DNA from: Marchantia polymorpha subsp. ruderalis
Taxonomy: Eukaryota; Streptophyta; Marchantiopsida; Marchantiales; Marchantiaceae
Length of the DNA: 64,000 bases
Reading direction: 5' to 3'
Assembly: GCA_037833965.1 (NCBI GenBank)
Contig: AP031353.1
Location: forward strand, 6,760,501-6,824,500
Of the stretch, positions 46,183 through 58,504 are shown piece by piece. A program made the position numbers and the translations under genes. How positions within the stretch are numbered: the first letter of the stretch is position 1; the number at the start of each line of letters is the position of its first letter. A model generated the notes under the pieces. The model saw nothing but the letters and a program-made list of their open reading frames with translations. It had not been told where the DNA came from and made no database searches.

Positions 46183-47819
46183 GTCTAGATTTCTAGTATT
46201 CAGCTGGTTCAAATGACTATGATTTAGAGGTTAGAGACAACTGTACATGTGGTAGGAACCAGTAAGCAAATTCTTTTTCTCGTGTCTGGAGCTGGTGACA
46301 ATCAGAGATCATTTTATTACTAAAAGCAAGCCCATGTAACCAAAAGCTTTTAGGAGCTACTTGCTGGAGTCAAGAAGCTCCATAACAGTGAAACGTGTTC
46401 TGAGCTTTCTAGTTGGTCAGCTACGCATTGGTGAGGGCGTCTCTTGTGATATTGGCAGGCAGAAAAATATACCCACTTGTTTGCGGGTCTTCCCTAGCTT
46501 AGCGTTTCAAATGACTGGGAAGAAAAGAATCAAAGAGGAATGGCCTTGGACGGGAAAAACGAGGGTGCCATTTGAGAGTGAGGACAGGTTCTTGTCTCTG
46601 TGGGATGTTTCTCCATTGACGAGTTAAGATCGAAGTTTTCAACTGTAGTCGAGAAAACCCTTACTAATTAATTGGCATCTTAGCTCTACCGACTCTACCG
46701 AGTCGTTGCTCAACGCAGCCGCAGCGTAGGGCTTTCCATATAGGCTGAAAATCCCTGAGATAATTTTTGGCTGCTCCAGGTGAGCAAGGTACAGCGTGGT
46801 TCACAGTGCCAAAGGTGGTCCTGTTGACCCGTCTATACACAGGGTTCATTCATCTGTGGCTCACGGTTAGCAATTAACAGGGTGGTCACCCATTTGCATT
46901 CTCTGCTGGTTCAGAGGGTGCAACCCTTTGGAACTGTCTGAAGACATTGCCCGATATTTAAAGGCTCGGGGTGAGTACAGCACGCTTTGCTTTGTGCCAT
47001 TGGTCACTTGGTCTTCTAGACTGCCATGAATTGAAGTGTATATTTTTTTATCAAGATCGTTTGCAGTATCTGACTGCGTTTGAGGACATTGTTACTACTA
47101 GCCATATATAGTCTGCTATTACCGAATTGGGGTGTTTTAAAGTGTAGAGCATTTGATCTGATTTAACCTCGGCCATATCTCGACAGTTATCTGTTTTAAA
47201 TACTGGCAAGCAGGGGTCTTTCCTGAAGGACAGATATTTGTGGATATTCATTTTGGCGTTAAACGGCCACGCAAGCAGATACATGATCGTAGTCGTGTAT
47301 ACAGAAGATGCACAAATAAACGAAGACCAAGATTCTGGTCTATTTTGCACGAAAACTCCAATCCTCAAGATTCTTTGTAGGTAATCATCTGTCCAATGTC
47401 TTCGGGAAACTATGGCGCAATCCTCATAATATAAATTGGAAGCTTTGGTGAGGAATGTCATCACAAACACAAACACGGTATCAAGCTCACAATAATGTGG
47501 TAAGACGGTTTAAGTCAAAAAGGATTGGTGACAGCCGTCACGAGACGACGCCGAAAATAGATGTGCTAGAAGAATAATTCATTCCAATTCAGAGCAAAAT
47601 CTGTACACAGTTACCCTTTGAAATACTAGTAACTGCAGGAGGAGATTCTGTGGGCCTACAGTTGCAATTTTAGCTATTGTACTGATCACTGGATCCACTG
47701 AAGCCAAGCTAATAACGGCTTGTGTGTCATACTGTAAGTGTTCAATCGTTGATTCTACACTATTGACAATATACCAAAGGCAGAGAAAAGTGAGAAGATC
47801 TTTTAACGGCGTCTGAGAA
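46183..47819. other. 3' flanks between the SNARE gene and LTD
   Basis: It should contain the 3' UTRs of the convergent SNARE and LTD genes. Frames at 46361-46627 (plus) and 47051-47476 (minus, 141 codons) have no recognisable domain. No poly(A) signal is assigned. Confidence 0.4.
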
Positions 47820-49049
47820 CTACACTTTGATGCTTGATTTACTGAGGATGAGGTTCTTGATGTCTTCATCGGCGGCACGATCCACAGCAGTCCGGCCGTT
47901 GTTATCCTTGACTCTGGGATCCGCACCTGCTCGGAGAAGTTCTTCGAGTTTCGGGACATCTCCTTCTGAGGCTGCCAACAGCAATAAGATGTCGACGGGA
48001 TGGATCCCTGTACTCAACAGCTGTTCCATCTTGTCGTAGGTTCCCTCGGAGGCCAACATGCCCATGTAATTAAAGTACTGCAAAACCAAGAGATGGCGGT
48101 CAGCTGTCATTTTCCACGGCATCGGTAATGGTTTCAGTCAATCGCTTCTTCCCATCGGTGAACCCTGGTGAACTTGCTGGGAGAGTGGGAAGCCTGACAG
48201 TTTTGCCAGCATCTATTCGGCTGCTCTCCACTGTATCACGTTAATGCTGAGGTGATGAAACCCTTATGTACGAAGGAAATTCATGCTAGAGATGGGGACG
48301 AGAGGTCTTCCCAATAAACCATCAAGACGTAAGAAATCTACGCAGCGCAAATCTCCATCCGACCAAACCAGCGATAGAAGTCAAATTGAAATGTAAAACT
48401 CCACCTTCCAAGGTGCATCCCCTTCCAGAGACATGAAGGAAACACGATGGAAAATGAAGGAATCGACTACGGCATAGTTCAGAGTTCTTGACCAGACGCA
48501 ACCATGGTCTCATGGTGATATGGACAAGGCCACCACTTTGCAATTGCAACGGGGCAATCTAAAGAGTTAAACAATCCTGCACTGATTGCAGCTACAACGA
48601 TAGACTCAGTCGTCATTGAAAGAGCGAGGGAACCCACGAAGACAAGAAGAAGGAAACGAGCAGTGACAGGGAACGACAGGGCCCGAGATCATCTCATCTG
48701 TAAAATCTAAGCCAGAAATAAATCGAGGGCAAGGGGCAGTGAGCAAAACCTGTTCGACATCGTCGCGATCAAAATCATCGCGGGCCTGGCTTCCATAAAT
48801 TCCGGCGCCCTCGGAGTCCAACCCATTCTTGCCGAATTTGAACCACGCGTTCACTCTCGACCCATTCTGAGGTCCCAAGCTTCTTCCTCCACCTGCCTGC
48901 ACCTTCTTCAACCCCACTCTTGCAAAACCCAACGAGCTCCTGAACCGGGCGCCACACCCCTCGGCACCGACAGCCGTCACCTCCTTGGCCGAAATCGACC
49001 CCGCTGCGCCCGAAACCGACCACACCCTGGCAGCAGTGGAGGCCGCCAT
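47820..49049 (-). CDS. LTD: LTD (LHCP translocation defect / GDC1), plastid ankyrin protein, two exons
   Basis: Exon 1 is 49049-48750 (100 codons) and exon 2 is 48077-47820 (86 codons including stop), joined by a GT-AG intron: 185 aa, near the usual 175-180. A transit peptide of about 65 residues (MAASTAARVWSVSG...) precedes the conserved NAWFKFGKNGLDSEGAGIYG, SQARDDFDRDDVEQ block. Exon 2 begins YFNYMGMLASEGTY and carries the GIHPVDILLLLAASEGD and KLEELLRAGADPRVKD ankyrin repeats. LTD receives light-harvesting chlorophyll proteins at the inner envelope and passes them to cpSRP43/54 in the stroma. The gene is head-to-head with the DUF3143 gene at 50335. Confidence 0.95.
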
Positions 49050-50334
49050 CGCTCCAACTCCGCTCCTCCGCCCCTCCGCCCCTCCGCCTCTGCAGCTCTC
49101 AATCGATGTGCTCTCTTCCTCTTGCTAAACCCCTAGACCAAACCAAACCCCGCAGGCCCACCGACCGCCCTCGAATTCGTGAATGCCAGACCTCGTGCTG
49201 GAGCAGGGGGAGCCGGAATGCACTGCGAGAATCGATCTGTCGACTTCGAGCTTGGCTCGAGTGACCAATAAGCTCCGGCAGCTGAGTCCCCGCAACATTC
49301 CACTGGATAGGATGGACGACAACCTTGAGCCCGGCGCTCGTCGTCCCCGGATCAGGCCAAACTCCGTCGCCGGAACGGACAATTTTATGCGCCGAAGATT
49401 CCGATTTCGAAGGTTTCGCCATCCAATCCGATGAGTACGGCGTGGACAATGAGATCACGACACGTGTTCCGGCTCCCCGCTGCACTGGTGGCAATGCCCG
49501 GCTCCCGAGGTGTGTGGATAGATGGTACATTGGTGCCCTGCGTCCCTTGTTACCCGTTCCGTTGCTTCCCATCCTTTGGGTCCTTTGGGTCCTTTGGGGT
49601 GCATCGGGGAAACAGAGCATGTCCCAGGGGACGGTCCGAATCAGATTAGAGGAGGAGAAAGAGGAGGAGTTTCGCGACAGAATCGAGGGTCCTGTGAAAC
49701 CCACTGCTGGTCTGAGCGCAGGCGGTTTAGGAGGGGGTTCAGCTCCGTGTGCTGGTGCTGGGGCGATGCGAGAGGCGGAATGGCATGGAGGGGATGGTGG
49801 TGCTGCTGCTGTTTTGTCGATTTCGGTGTGAGTGATTGAGAAGTGAGGGAGAAGGGGTTGATTGATTTTTGGCCTCTTCTTTGGAAGGGAGAAAGTTTTC
49901 GCGTGCTGACATAGCAGAGCAGAGGACCCAGAGATCTCAGAGCCTCATCTCGTCAAAAAGGCACCTCGGCTGAAAGAGAAGGCGAGGCGAGGCGAGGGAG
50001 GGAAGTGGGAGTCGTCGTCCAGCTCATTGTCGAGCCTCGTGGAGATGAGGAGAGGTGGCAACTGATCCCCCCCTCCACTCCCACCCCCACCCCGGCCTTG
50101 AAGCAGACCCCCTCTCTCTCTGTAACTGCAGGCCAGAGGGAGGCGGCCATTTGTGGGATTCGGCTCTTCTGGGAGATAGAGAGAGAACACAGAGGCAGGA
50201 AGCTGTGCACGGGCTAGAGCAGCTGAGGCCCGCCCATTGCCGCACGAGTGCGGTGGATAGCTGGTATTTTAGCTGTGGGACTCAGCGAGTGTCAGATTTG
50301 CTCTGTTGACGAGCCTTGAGCGTCTGGATTTCAA
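49050..50334. promoter_or_regulatory. Divergent intergenic region between LTD and the DUF3143 gene
   Basis: 1.3 kb, GC-rich, with long open frames on both strands (49325-49831 plus and 49099-49704 minus) that overlap, use high-GC composition and match no domain, so they are probably fortuitous. A short tandem array of TTTGGGTCC (three units) lies near 49576-49600. Both flanking genes encode plastid proteins, so shared regulation is possible. Confidence 0.45.
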
Positions 50335-51704
50335 ATGTCCCTGTGCACGGGAATTCGTGGTGGTCTCGTGAACACGGCCTCCTGCAGCAGTTTCAGTATC
50401 CCTTCATGTAGTAGCATTGATAAATCCTGTGCCCAAGTTGACAGCCGCCTAAATTCATCGTCGAATCTAAATGGTTGTTGCTCAGCATCCACTCAATGCC
50501 ATCTCGGGCGAAGTCGACAGAGCTCACTGAGTTGGGTTGGAAGAGATTCCCACGGGCGTGTAGGTGCAGAGGCTGCCAAATCTTATCAAAAGTTTAGGGT
50601 TCACTGCGAAGGAGGCAGTGCTAGTGGTTCTGTGAGTCTGGAGGAATGGACCAAAAGGCTCCCTTCCAAGAGGAAAGCACTGTATTCGCACAGCCTGCCA
50701 TGCATAGAGGCCTGGCTTCGAAGCTTAGGGTTTTACCAGAACAAAGAGGATCGCTCGGTATGGATTATTGAAAGGCCCGATTGGCATGCTCAACTTTCTT
50801 TGGACATCACAGATCTTTACATAAGGTGAGTCGAAAGAGTTCGCCCTTCTGCATTTTTCTTCTTCTCTACACCGTGCAATACTCGTGAATGACCTCAATC
50901 TTTGCACTGCCTTTGCGAGACGTCGGAGTCTGTATTAGATTTTTTTGGTGATCAGTTGTCAGTGTCCAGAATTTCTGTGAATTGCCTTTTGTTTCCCTTT
51001 GCCTCCGACTGACCTGGTCGAGCAAGTGCAGTTGTTACGCTGTTGAAGAGCGTATGCCGCCCACTGTGCCCGAACTTGGATTGGAACTTGAGTTTGTCAG
51101 GCACATGATTTTTTTCTGAGAGAATCTGTCTCTTAGAGTGTAGAGATTATCGAATTCCTGTCGCTTGAATCATATGAAGTCGAACAATTGGGGTTTACCA
51201 AATGCTGTTTAGGATCAGAACAAAGAACTGCCGCACGTCGCAGACTGTGTCGCGTGGATTTTTAGTTGAAATCTGGAAATCAGTATTATAGTGATCACGA
51301 TTCTTCGCCACGTGATCGGTTGTTGAAGCTAGAAATGATCGAAGTTTGCTGGCTGCGGTGAGAAGCCTGTTCTGAGATCAGATCCCCAACAAAGATCCGA
51401 GTTTCTAGGCCTAGTTTCTGTGTACTGGGGAAGAGTTTCTTGTGAAAGGATGGCCTGTCCACGAAATTGATACTACATTGCTTGTAACGAATACTTCTCA
51501 GTCACAATTTCAGCAGCTGAGTTGCGAGTCAGTTCCTGACGCAACGTAGTTGTTCGAGACGATTCTGTTGAAGCTAATTGTTTGATATTTTTTGTCAGGT
51601 ACTTGAAAACTGGACCCGGAAATTTGGAGCGAGATATCGAGAGGAAGTTTAGCTATGCACTGAGCCGAGAGGACCTCGAGAACGCAATTCTGGGCGGTCC
51701 TTGA
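50335..51704 (+). CDS. Plastid-targeted DUF3143 protein, two exons
   Basis: Exon 1 is 50335-50825 (163 codons plus two bases). Exon 2 is 51599-51704, starting with the base that completes Arg, and ends in TGA. The protein is 198 aa. The first 90 residues are Ser/Cys-rich and transit-like. The conserved part is LPSKRKALYSHSLPCIEAWL, RSLGFYQNKEDRSVWIIERP, DWHAQLSLDITDLYIRYLKT and FSYALSREDLENAILGGP, the pattern of cyanobacterial and plastid DUF3143 proteins. The intron is GT-AG of 773 bp. Molecular function is unknown; descent from the plastid ancestor is inferred from the family. It is divergently paired with LTD. Confidence 0.85.
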
Positions 51705-53872
51705 GCTCACCCTTATAATGTACATTAAATGTCGATAAGCAATCCTGAATTGATCAAATCTGAACATCTGTTGTCATGGTTCATTCTTCCGCCCGGCGGT
51801 ATTTCAGTTGTCGGTTGTCATTTAGGAGCGACGAAGTATACCTCCTTGCCAATTGTTTACCCAACCCAATCTCTAAATGCCTACCTCAGAGCTAGGAACA
51901 TCGACGAATGCGTGGACACGATGACGCCTCGACTACACTGTGATTGGCTCTCTCCATGTCACTTTTTCTGCTGCGTATGTTTGGCCGTATCCTCTCCAAG
52001 CCTCCCATACTCGTTTGCCTTGACAATCGTTCCAGGGCCGAATGATGTACTCTCGATCGTCCGTTTAGTGGTCTGCCGTTTCTCTTAGACTGGCCGGTGC
52101 TGACTTCAGATCTTCATTCTGTAACCAAGCTACCTCTTGCCATGGCAGTTTGCAGTAAGCTTCAGTGTGTGAGCAAACGCCGAATGCCGGTCTTAACTTC
52201 TCTGCCGAAATCCGATGTGTGGAAAGATGTAACATACGAACAGAAATGGGACATTTGTGCCTGGAACTTCGTCCTCGGTTACTTAGCTGAAACTGTATCG
52301 ACCACCAGATCCTCAGACCTGAATCATCAGTGGTGCACCGCAGGTCCAGTACACTCTGTTGTCGCCGTCAGTTGATTTTCGTCGCATGCTACCGTCTTCG
52401 AAGATTATGGGTGAAGTCTCCATCCATACTCAGGATTTGTAATCCTGCGGATCTACTGAAATTTCAAGACCTGCTGACTCGGTCTTGGACACCGAAACGC
52501 GTTTCCCTCTTCGCGTCGTTCGCAGGGACTGCATTTCCCACCAGAAGGCGGGTTCCCAGGAAGTGAATCGGCTGGCTTCAATCCAACATTCCACATTGTG
52601 ATCTTTGTCCGTAACAGCAGAGTTAGAAGATTGTTACACTCATATAACCAACGCAGCTTGAGTTGGCCCCAACAAAGTTGATTTGATGTTTTGATCATAT
52701 TTCTTGTTCAAATCCTCGCCATGAATGAATGACATCGTTCTACAAGTTTCCTTGTCCGTGTTTGCTTCTCTGTGATCACCAGCTATTCTATTACTCCGTG
52801 ACACCGGTAGGTACGGTGTAATCTCGGTAGCTCCCACACATATTGAGACATTTATATGTCTTCATATTCACTATGGTTGGTGGGCAAAGCTCTGACCATG
52901 GTGCCATATATATATACTCACCTCGAGAGTAATGAAAGAATTACGCACGGGCACGGAATCATCGTCACCTGCACACGTCCAGAGTGTGTTGAGTACAATC
53001 TAGCCATAGCAGATATTATTTCTCCATTACGATGAATGTTGACCATTTAGGTAGTTCGAGGCTATTCCCAAGTGGTTGTGCTTGCCTTGGTGGTATAAAC
53101 ATTGCACCAACTTACATGATGAAGCTCTAGCATTTTGTGTCATCTGATGGTTGTGATAATATATATATGCCGGGACCACGAGACCTGTCAGACGTCCTTT
53201 GAAGAGAAGAATAGGTAAGGTCATCTTCTTGGAACCAATGTATAGATTGATGGTGACTATTGTCTTGTGTTGTGTACGGCAGAAGGTACATGTCAACAAA
53301 TGTCGAGAAGTTTTCTTCATGCACGACTTAAATATAGTTTGGAGGTTGAATATGTCATAACATTTATCTAGCATGAAGTCTAAATAAGAGGTTGTATTCG
53401 TATACTCTTGACCAGGTCTCTAACTCCATGGAAAACTCCATCAACTGATTACATACTCGCAAGAGAATAGAATGTTAGAAAGACTGGAAAGGAAGTCGCT
53501 AACAACTATTATACACTATCTATCATAGATGTCACGTCTTTACGTAGGATGTTCTGACTGAAATATTGGAAGAATCACATTAATCTTTAACATTTCTTTT
53601 TCAACCAAAAGTATGAGTAACGGCTGTAAATTCTGGAAAAAAACACATGTGAAAAATCATTTGTCAATCACAATATATATATATTTAAAATAGTTAAATG
53701 CATATATATATATATATATATATTACAGAAAATCTGCTCAATGCTAATTATTGTTGTAGGTAAAAGACATGAGATCAAATTCAAATGAGAAGTTGTGTTT
53801 TGTTTACTTTCATAACATATCACTTAAGTTTTTTTCATGAACATGAATGAAACCTTGAATCTGAAAGGTAAT
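51705..53872. other. Intergenic DNA, no recognised gene
   Basis: Frames at 51729-52088 and 52097-52566 (plus) are open but lack recognisable domains; they may be 3' UTR of the DUF3143 gene or decayed sequence. Composition becomes AT-rich after 52.6 kb. Confidence 0.4.
53702..53723. repeat. (TA)n microsatellite
   Basis: About 11 uninterrupted TA units, close to the 3' end of the LINE. Confidence 0.9.
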
Positions 53873-54159
53873 ATCTAACCATGGTTTTTTTTTTTGAAGC
53901 AATTGGTGAGTTTATTCCACTGCAAAAAAGGATCAAATACACCACCGCAAAGCCGAGCAAACACAAGGTCAACTAGCAAAACCTCCCAGAACTACCTATT
54001 TATTATTTTCAAATAAAATAACTACAAAAACTATGCACTGTCATGAGAGACAATCTAAATAGGGGCGGGGCCAGGCATAACAGGCCGCTGAAAGTTCCAC
54101 CAAGGCTCCTCTGTCCGCCACGAGAATAACATGCCCTCATGATCCCAATGCGTGGAGAA

Positions 54160-54830
54160 CTAGCGCCGCGCACAATCAATGCATGTGGGTTGGTGGCGCT
54201 CGCTCAAGAGCACTTTGGCCCAGGCTGTACGAGCCAAATGCAATAACCCATCCCACAGTGTCTGTTCAAGCAGCGTTGAAGGCCATGCGTGATCATGGAA
54301 CACGCTAGGATTCCGTTGTAACCAAATAACCCAGAGGGCAACGCCTCGCATCAACGGCCAAGTCGAGAGATAATACTGCAAGGGTTGATGAAGATCATCC
54401 CCAAAAATGCATTGTTGCCATGATAATTCTGTCATGGGAGAATGCTGCCCATGTCATTGCAACATTGCATATAAGACCAAGCTGCTGTGGCACAAGAGAA
54501 GAAGCATTGAAGGATTGTTTCTGTTTCATCTAGATCGCAGCATGGGCATGCGTAAAAAATTGTGGGCACTGCGCGGTGTCGCCACTAATTCACCGCCACA
54601 GCACTGTGGTAGATGCTCCACATAAACGCCGCGTCTTTCCTTGGCCAAGCATTTGTACAGAGAGCTTTACAGTACGAAACGAATGTGGCAGGAAGCAGGC
54701 CGTGTCACTTTGCCGCGATTGGGAGAGTTCGGCTCGGGGGCTGAACAGAGTCCAACTTTTCTTGGCGGAATAGTCGTGGAGCAGGTCGCCAGAGTTCCAC
54801 AGCGAACGTTCAGGATCGAACACTAGCCTG
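54160..54830 (-). pseudogene. LINE ORF2 C-terminal (post-RT) region
   Basis: Broken frames read TRLVFDPERSLWNSGDLLHDY, SAKKSWTLFSPRAELSQSRQ and, at 54435-54160, MRGVALWVIWLQRNPSVFHD, WPSTLLEQTLWDGLLHLART. This is the region downstream of RT in plant L1 ORF2 proteins. Confidence 0.7.
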
Positions 54831-54831
54831 G

Positions 54832-55803
54832 TCAATGTAGCCATGTAGTAAGCTCGGGTGACAACCTTCGGATGAATGTCTCGCCGTGACCATGATAATC
54901 CGGCTGCGCAGCAATTTGCCTTGACCCATGTTTCGTCCAAATCATCCAAATCTCAGCAATTTGAGGAGTGGCTTCTTTGAACCAAGAAGGGTTCATCTTC
55001 CAATGAGTTTGACGCACTGGCTGTGTCGCGAGTTGGACTGTTGCAAATACTGGATGATGATCCGATCTTGGAAAGTCACCTCGAATACTGTAGTGGAGCA
55101 GGGTGCAGTGAGGTGTCGCTGAAGTTGATTGAAATAGGAACACTCTATCCAATCGCGCCATTGCTCGAGCTCCTGCCGGCCTATTGTTGTCCCATGAGTA
55201 TTTTAAACTCGAGAAAGTCCTAGGGTTATCCGCAACATTCAACTTGGTCTTCATAATCTCAAATAGTGTTCTCTCCCGAAGTGAAATCATGGATGCGTCG
55301 CGCCGTGACTTGTCTATCCAATGTTCAACAATGTTAAAGTCACCAAGTAGCATCCATCGGCATCCACAAGGTAGATCACAAGCGAGAGCGATCCACAGCA
55401 AGCAGCGTGAGTCAGCATCATTCAAAGCGTATATGTTGGTTATATCGATGTCAATGGCCGTCATGTTAGTGAAGATGAGCCATTGAACTCTGTTTTCAAA
55501 CTGAATACCGGATCTTGTTATATTTCGGGCCCATTTGGAATGTACTAAGGTCAGGACGTCCCCACACCCCGCACTGGGATCGTGGACGTTATGTTAGTAA
55601 CCAAGAGAGGTCTCTAGGCCGTGAGCGAAGGAAGTTCTCCATAGACGTTGACCAATGTGGGTGTAAAGACTCCCACAAAGTTTATGTTCTTATAGTGCGA
55701 CGAGATCTAGAAAGGAGGTATAGTTCTTGATGTAGCCTTATAAAGCTTCCACGGCAAAACGTTCATTCAAGCCGTGAACGTTAAGCGTCAACAGGTGTAG
55801 TAT
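54832..55803 (-). pseudogene. LINE ORF2 endonuclease domain (APE-type)
   Basis: It begins LLTLNVHGLNERFAVEAL near 55800 (with stops), continues with TNIYALNDADSRCLLW, MLLGDFNIVEHWIDKS, YSWDNNRPAGARAMARLDRV and the signature SDHHPVFATV. Those are the exonuclease-endonuclease-phosphatase motifs that nick target DNA for target-primed reverse transcription. The 55464-54832 part is one open frame of 210 codons. Confidence 0.85.
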
Positions 55804-56053
55804 CATCTGTCTCCGAAGGAGATTTGGTGTTTCTAGCGCCTGTCGTTGTTGACTTCATAAACCCCCACACATCCTAGGAGGAGGACGATTGTAATTGCGG
55901 GAACGTTTTCAGTCTTGCAACTGTCCTAAGATTCCTCATAGAGGTAGCATTACCACTCACTAAGTCGCCGTCGGATTATGATGCCGAGGTCGTGGCCAGA
56001 TTCATATTGGCTTTGTTACTTGGACAAGCAGGATTACTTATAGTTGTCAAAAC

Positions 56054-57840
56054 TTAGTTATTGTCGATCGAGAGCTTTTCGACAATGTCTGACGTATGTC
56101 CAAGAAGTGGTGCCGGAACCGGGATGGAATGTTTCCAATCAACGATGGTCGAGGAGGACGGAACTGGAGGGAGATTCATACTTGCGTCCTCGAAATGATT
56201 AACCTCACTTCCTGTTTCATGAGAGTGTATGAGCCTGGAGGCTGGATAGGTGAAGCAAGTTGAGGTGCTACGGCACTCGTCCATGGGTTGGTCGTCCCGA
56301 TCACTGGGAGAGTGCCAGGTTGTTGTAGTGCTGCGGCTTTGCAGACGTGAGATTTAGGAGCTGGAGAGTCTATCGACTCTAAAAGTGTGGTACTTGGCAC
56401 AACCGCAGGAAAGTAGCCGGCTTTTGAGTCTACATCCATAGCCTGTGGCATCGTGGTGTCAAAGTATGTCGTGAGTTGTACGCCATCATCCATCCTACGC
56501 CTAAATGGTTTTTTGGTTCTCCAGACTCGCTCTCCATTGCATTCAAAGTCAGGCATCACTCGACATTCTCCATTAGAATATTGGTTCACGAACCTGGTTG
56601 TGTGATTCAATGGATCGTTTGGGTCGGGATAATGCTTGCTAGGTTCCTCCATCACAGTATTCTTCGGCAGATCTGGTTTTGTGTGATCAAAACTAAGCAT
56701 CGGATGAACCAATGGAGATGCGTTGGGAGTGCTGACAATCATTGACGCTGCAAGCGTGCCCGTGGAGGAGCAAGCTCAAGAGTCGTAGGCTCTGAAGTCG
56801 TGTGTGTACGTGAACCTTGTGAGCGTACCGGCTGAGGGGGAGTCGGTTCCGTGGCTATAGCATAAAGGATGTGCATTCTTTCTCGTGACGGGAAACAGTA
56901 CAATTGCAAGCAATCTCTCCTTGATTGCTTTTGGAGGAACCTGAGTTGGGAGAGCATCGAAGAGTGTAGGACGACGACGAGGCCGAGTCACTTCAATAAA
57001 TCCATTAGCATCCTGATGGGAGCCTAGTTATGCCACTAAGAGTGTCTCCTGTAACGAGTTCGACAACGATGACGATGGCGTTGACCACGCTGAGGGCTGC
57101 GATGATGAGCCGGCACCTCTTGGGTGTCCCAGGATGAAAGTATGGGACTGAGCTGTTGTGGTCGGGTGTCACGCCGCGCCCGTTGACATTGTGAAACGGG
57201 ATGTTGGTGGTGCCCGTACAAGATACATTTGAGCTTGAAGGCGTCGTATTTAACCAAAATCATGGCACTGCCCCCACTTCAGTAAACCCCACCACAGTGG
57301 ACGTACATCCTTGGCGCATATCAATTTTCACACAGAATTGTGGAATCAAGAATCCGCCATCTCCCTCGTGGACTGCTACTAATGGTTCCAACTATTTGGC
57401 AATTAGTCGAGCGCATTCTTGATATTCGAGTGGAATTTTAGGAAATGAGATCCACATCGGCCATTGGAGATTCAATGGAATGTGCAGATTGAACACTCAA
57501 ACCCACCGTTGGTAGATAATTGTTGTTCCGTTGAAATGATGAAACGATGTCGTAAGTAAGCGATTTGTTGTATCTTGACTATCAGTTCCAACATATACAA
57601 AGTTGGAGTTGATTTGTCGGTGAAACAACACCCGTCTAGATGCCGCGAGCTCAGAAATTGAATCCCACCACGCCGTAAGGGCCAAGCCTTGAAGCTTCTC
57701 ATCCATAATGCATGCGAGAACCAAGTGTGCCGAAAGGAGGAAAATCTCTTTGGCTACCGTTGCTTGGGAGATCGGATCAAGATTGAGCGTCGGCGGCAGT
57801 TTGACTAGGAGCCCGTGGTGATTCCTGAAAGAACCGCGTG
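56054..57840 (-). pseudogene. LINE ORF1 remnants (DUF4283-like region and zinc knuckle)
   Basis: From the 5' end: ACIMDEKLQGLALTAWWDSI and LPPTLNLDP-like sequence of the DUF4283 N-terminal domain, then VKYDAFKLKC with a knuckle CILYGHHQHPVSQC at about 57235-57190, then a Pro/Ser-rich C-terminal region (56742-56176). Frames are broken in several places. Confidence 0.65.
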
Positions 57841-57876
57841 GTGAGTTTTTACTTGTTACCGTTGAATCTAATCATG

Positions 57877-58130
57877 TTTGATATTATAGATTTTGTTGTG
57901 GATATTGATAGTACAATATCTAAATTTCAAATAGCATGCATTACAAAGAAATTGACACAAATACAAATGATTGTTACAACCAAGTAAAATCATTCATGTT
58001 ACAACCAAGTAAAGTATGAAATTGTTTATTAAAATTCTATAGTGTATCACTAGCAACTTCAATTAGTTTATTTGAATAAAGTTAACAACATTAATTTGAC
58101 CAACAATAATTAAATTAATTAGATACAATC
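57877..58130. other. AT-rich intergenic DNA
   Basis: Nothing recognised; it contains a short direct repeat TTACAACCAAGTAAA (about 57974 and 58000). Confidence 0.4.
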
Positions 58131-58404
58131 ATGATATGTGTACATAATTTCTAGTCCGAGACACTTATGCCATAGCCAATTGACAGTCAGACATATTGAT
58201 AAACCCAAAATGACAAACACAAGAAGACACGGTAGAATGTGGGCTACGTCCACGGCCAAAACACAGAAGAGATTTTATTGATAAATGACAAAAGTTTCCA
58301 TTACATTTTGAAATCACTAGTATAAGTTTTTTCATTCCGTAAACCTCTCAATCCTTCAATACTTCCTGGTCAATGTTGCTCATTAACATGAATTAATCTC
58401 AACA
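58131..58404 (-). repeat. Copia LTR, minus orientation
   Basis: In sense it begins TGTTGAGATTAATTC at 58404 and contains CCGTGGACGTAGCCCAC near 58240, a word typical of copia LTRs. The purine-rich sequence just right of 58404 fits a polypurine tract in minus sense, so this is a 3' LTR. Its far edge is approximate. Confidence 0.6.
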
Positions 58405-58504
58405 ATCTCCACTTTAACTCTTGTTAAGTAAATAGTAAACTACTTAAACTATATTATTACTCTACACTAAGTTCCAGAAAGATACCTAACACAAGACTCA
58501 TCTT

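Larger units (their letters stand above)
53884..57865 (-). mobile_element. L1-type LINE, internally deleted, with target duplications
   Basis: A reverse-strand non-LTR element. The 3' tail is the T11 run at 53885-53895 (poly-A in sense). ORF1 remnants lie at 57840-56176 and ORF2 at 55803-54160. Flanking near-identical ATCTAACCATG (53873-53883) and ATCTAATCATG (57866-57876) look like a target duplication of about 11 bp. ORF2 jumps from endonuclease to the C-terminal zinc-finger region with no reverse transcriptase between. Confidence 0.85.

Noticed and set aside
47051-47476. 141-codon minus frame downstream of LTD
   Set aside because: No domain or splice context; it lies in the 3' flank between convergent genes.
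49099-49831. Long overlapping frames on both strands between LTD and the DUF3143 gene
   Set aside because: High GC makes random long frames likely; neither shows a domain, and LTD and DUF3143 both start outside it.
15621-53723. (TA)n tracts as possible CRISPR or origin repeats
   Set aside because: Simple dinucleotide microsatellites in a plant nuclear context; no spacer structure.
54928-55486. Plus-strand frames over the LINE
   Set aside because: Antisense shadows of the endonuclease frame on the minus strand.
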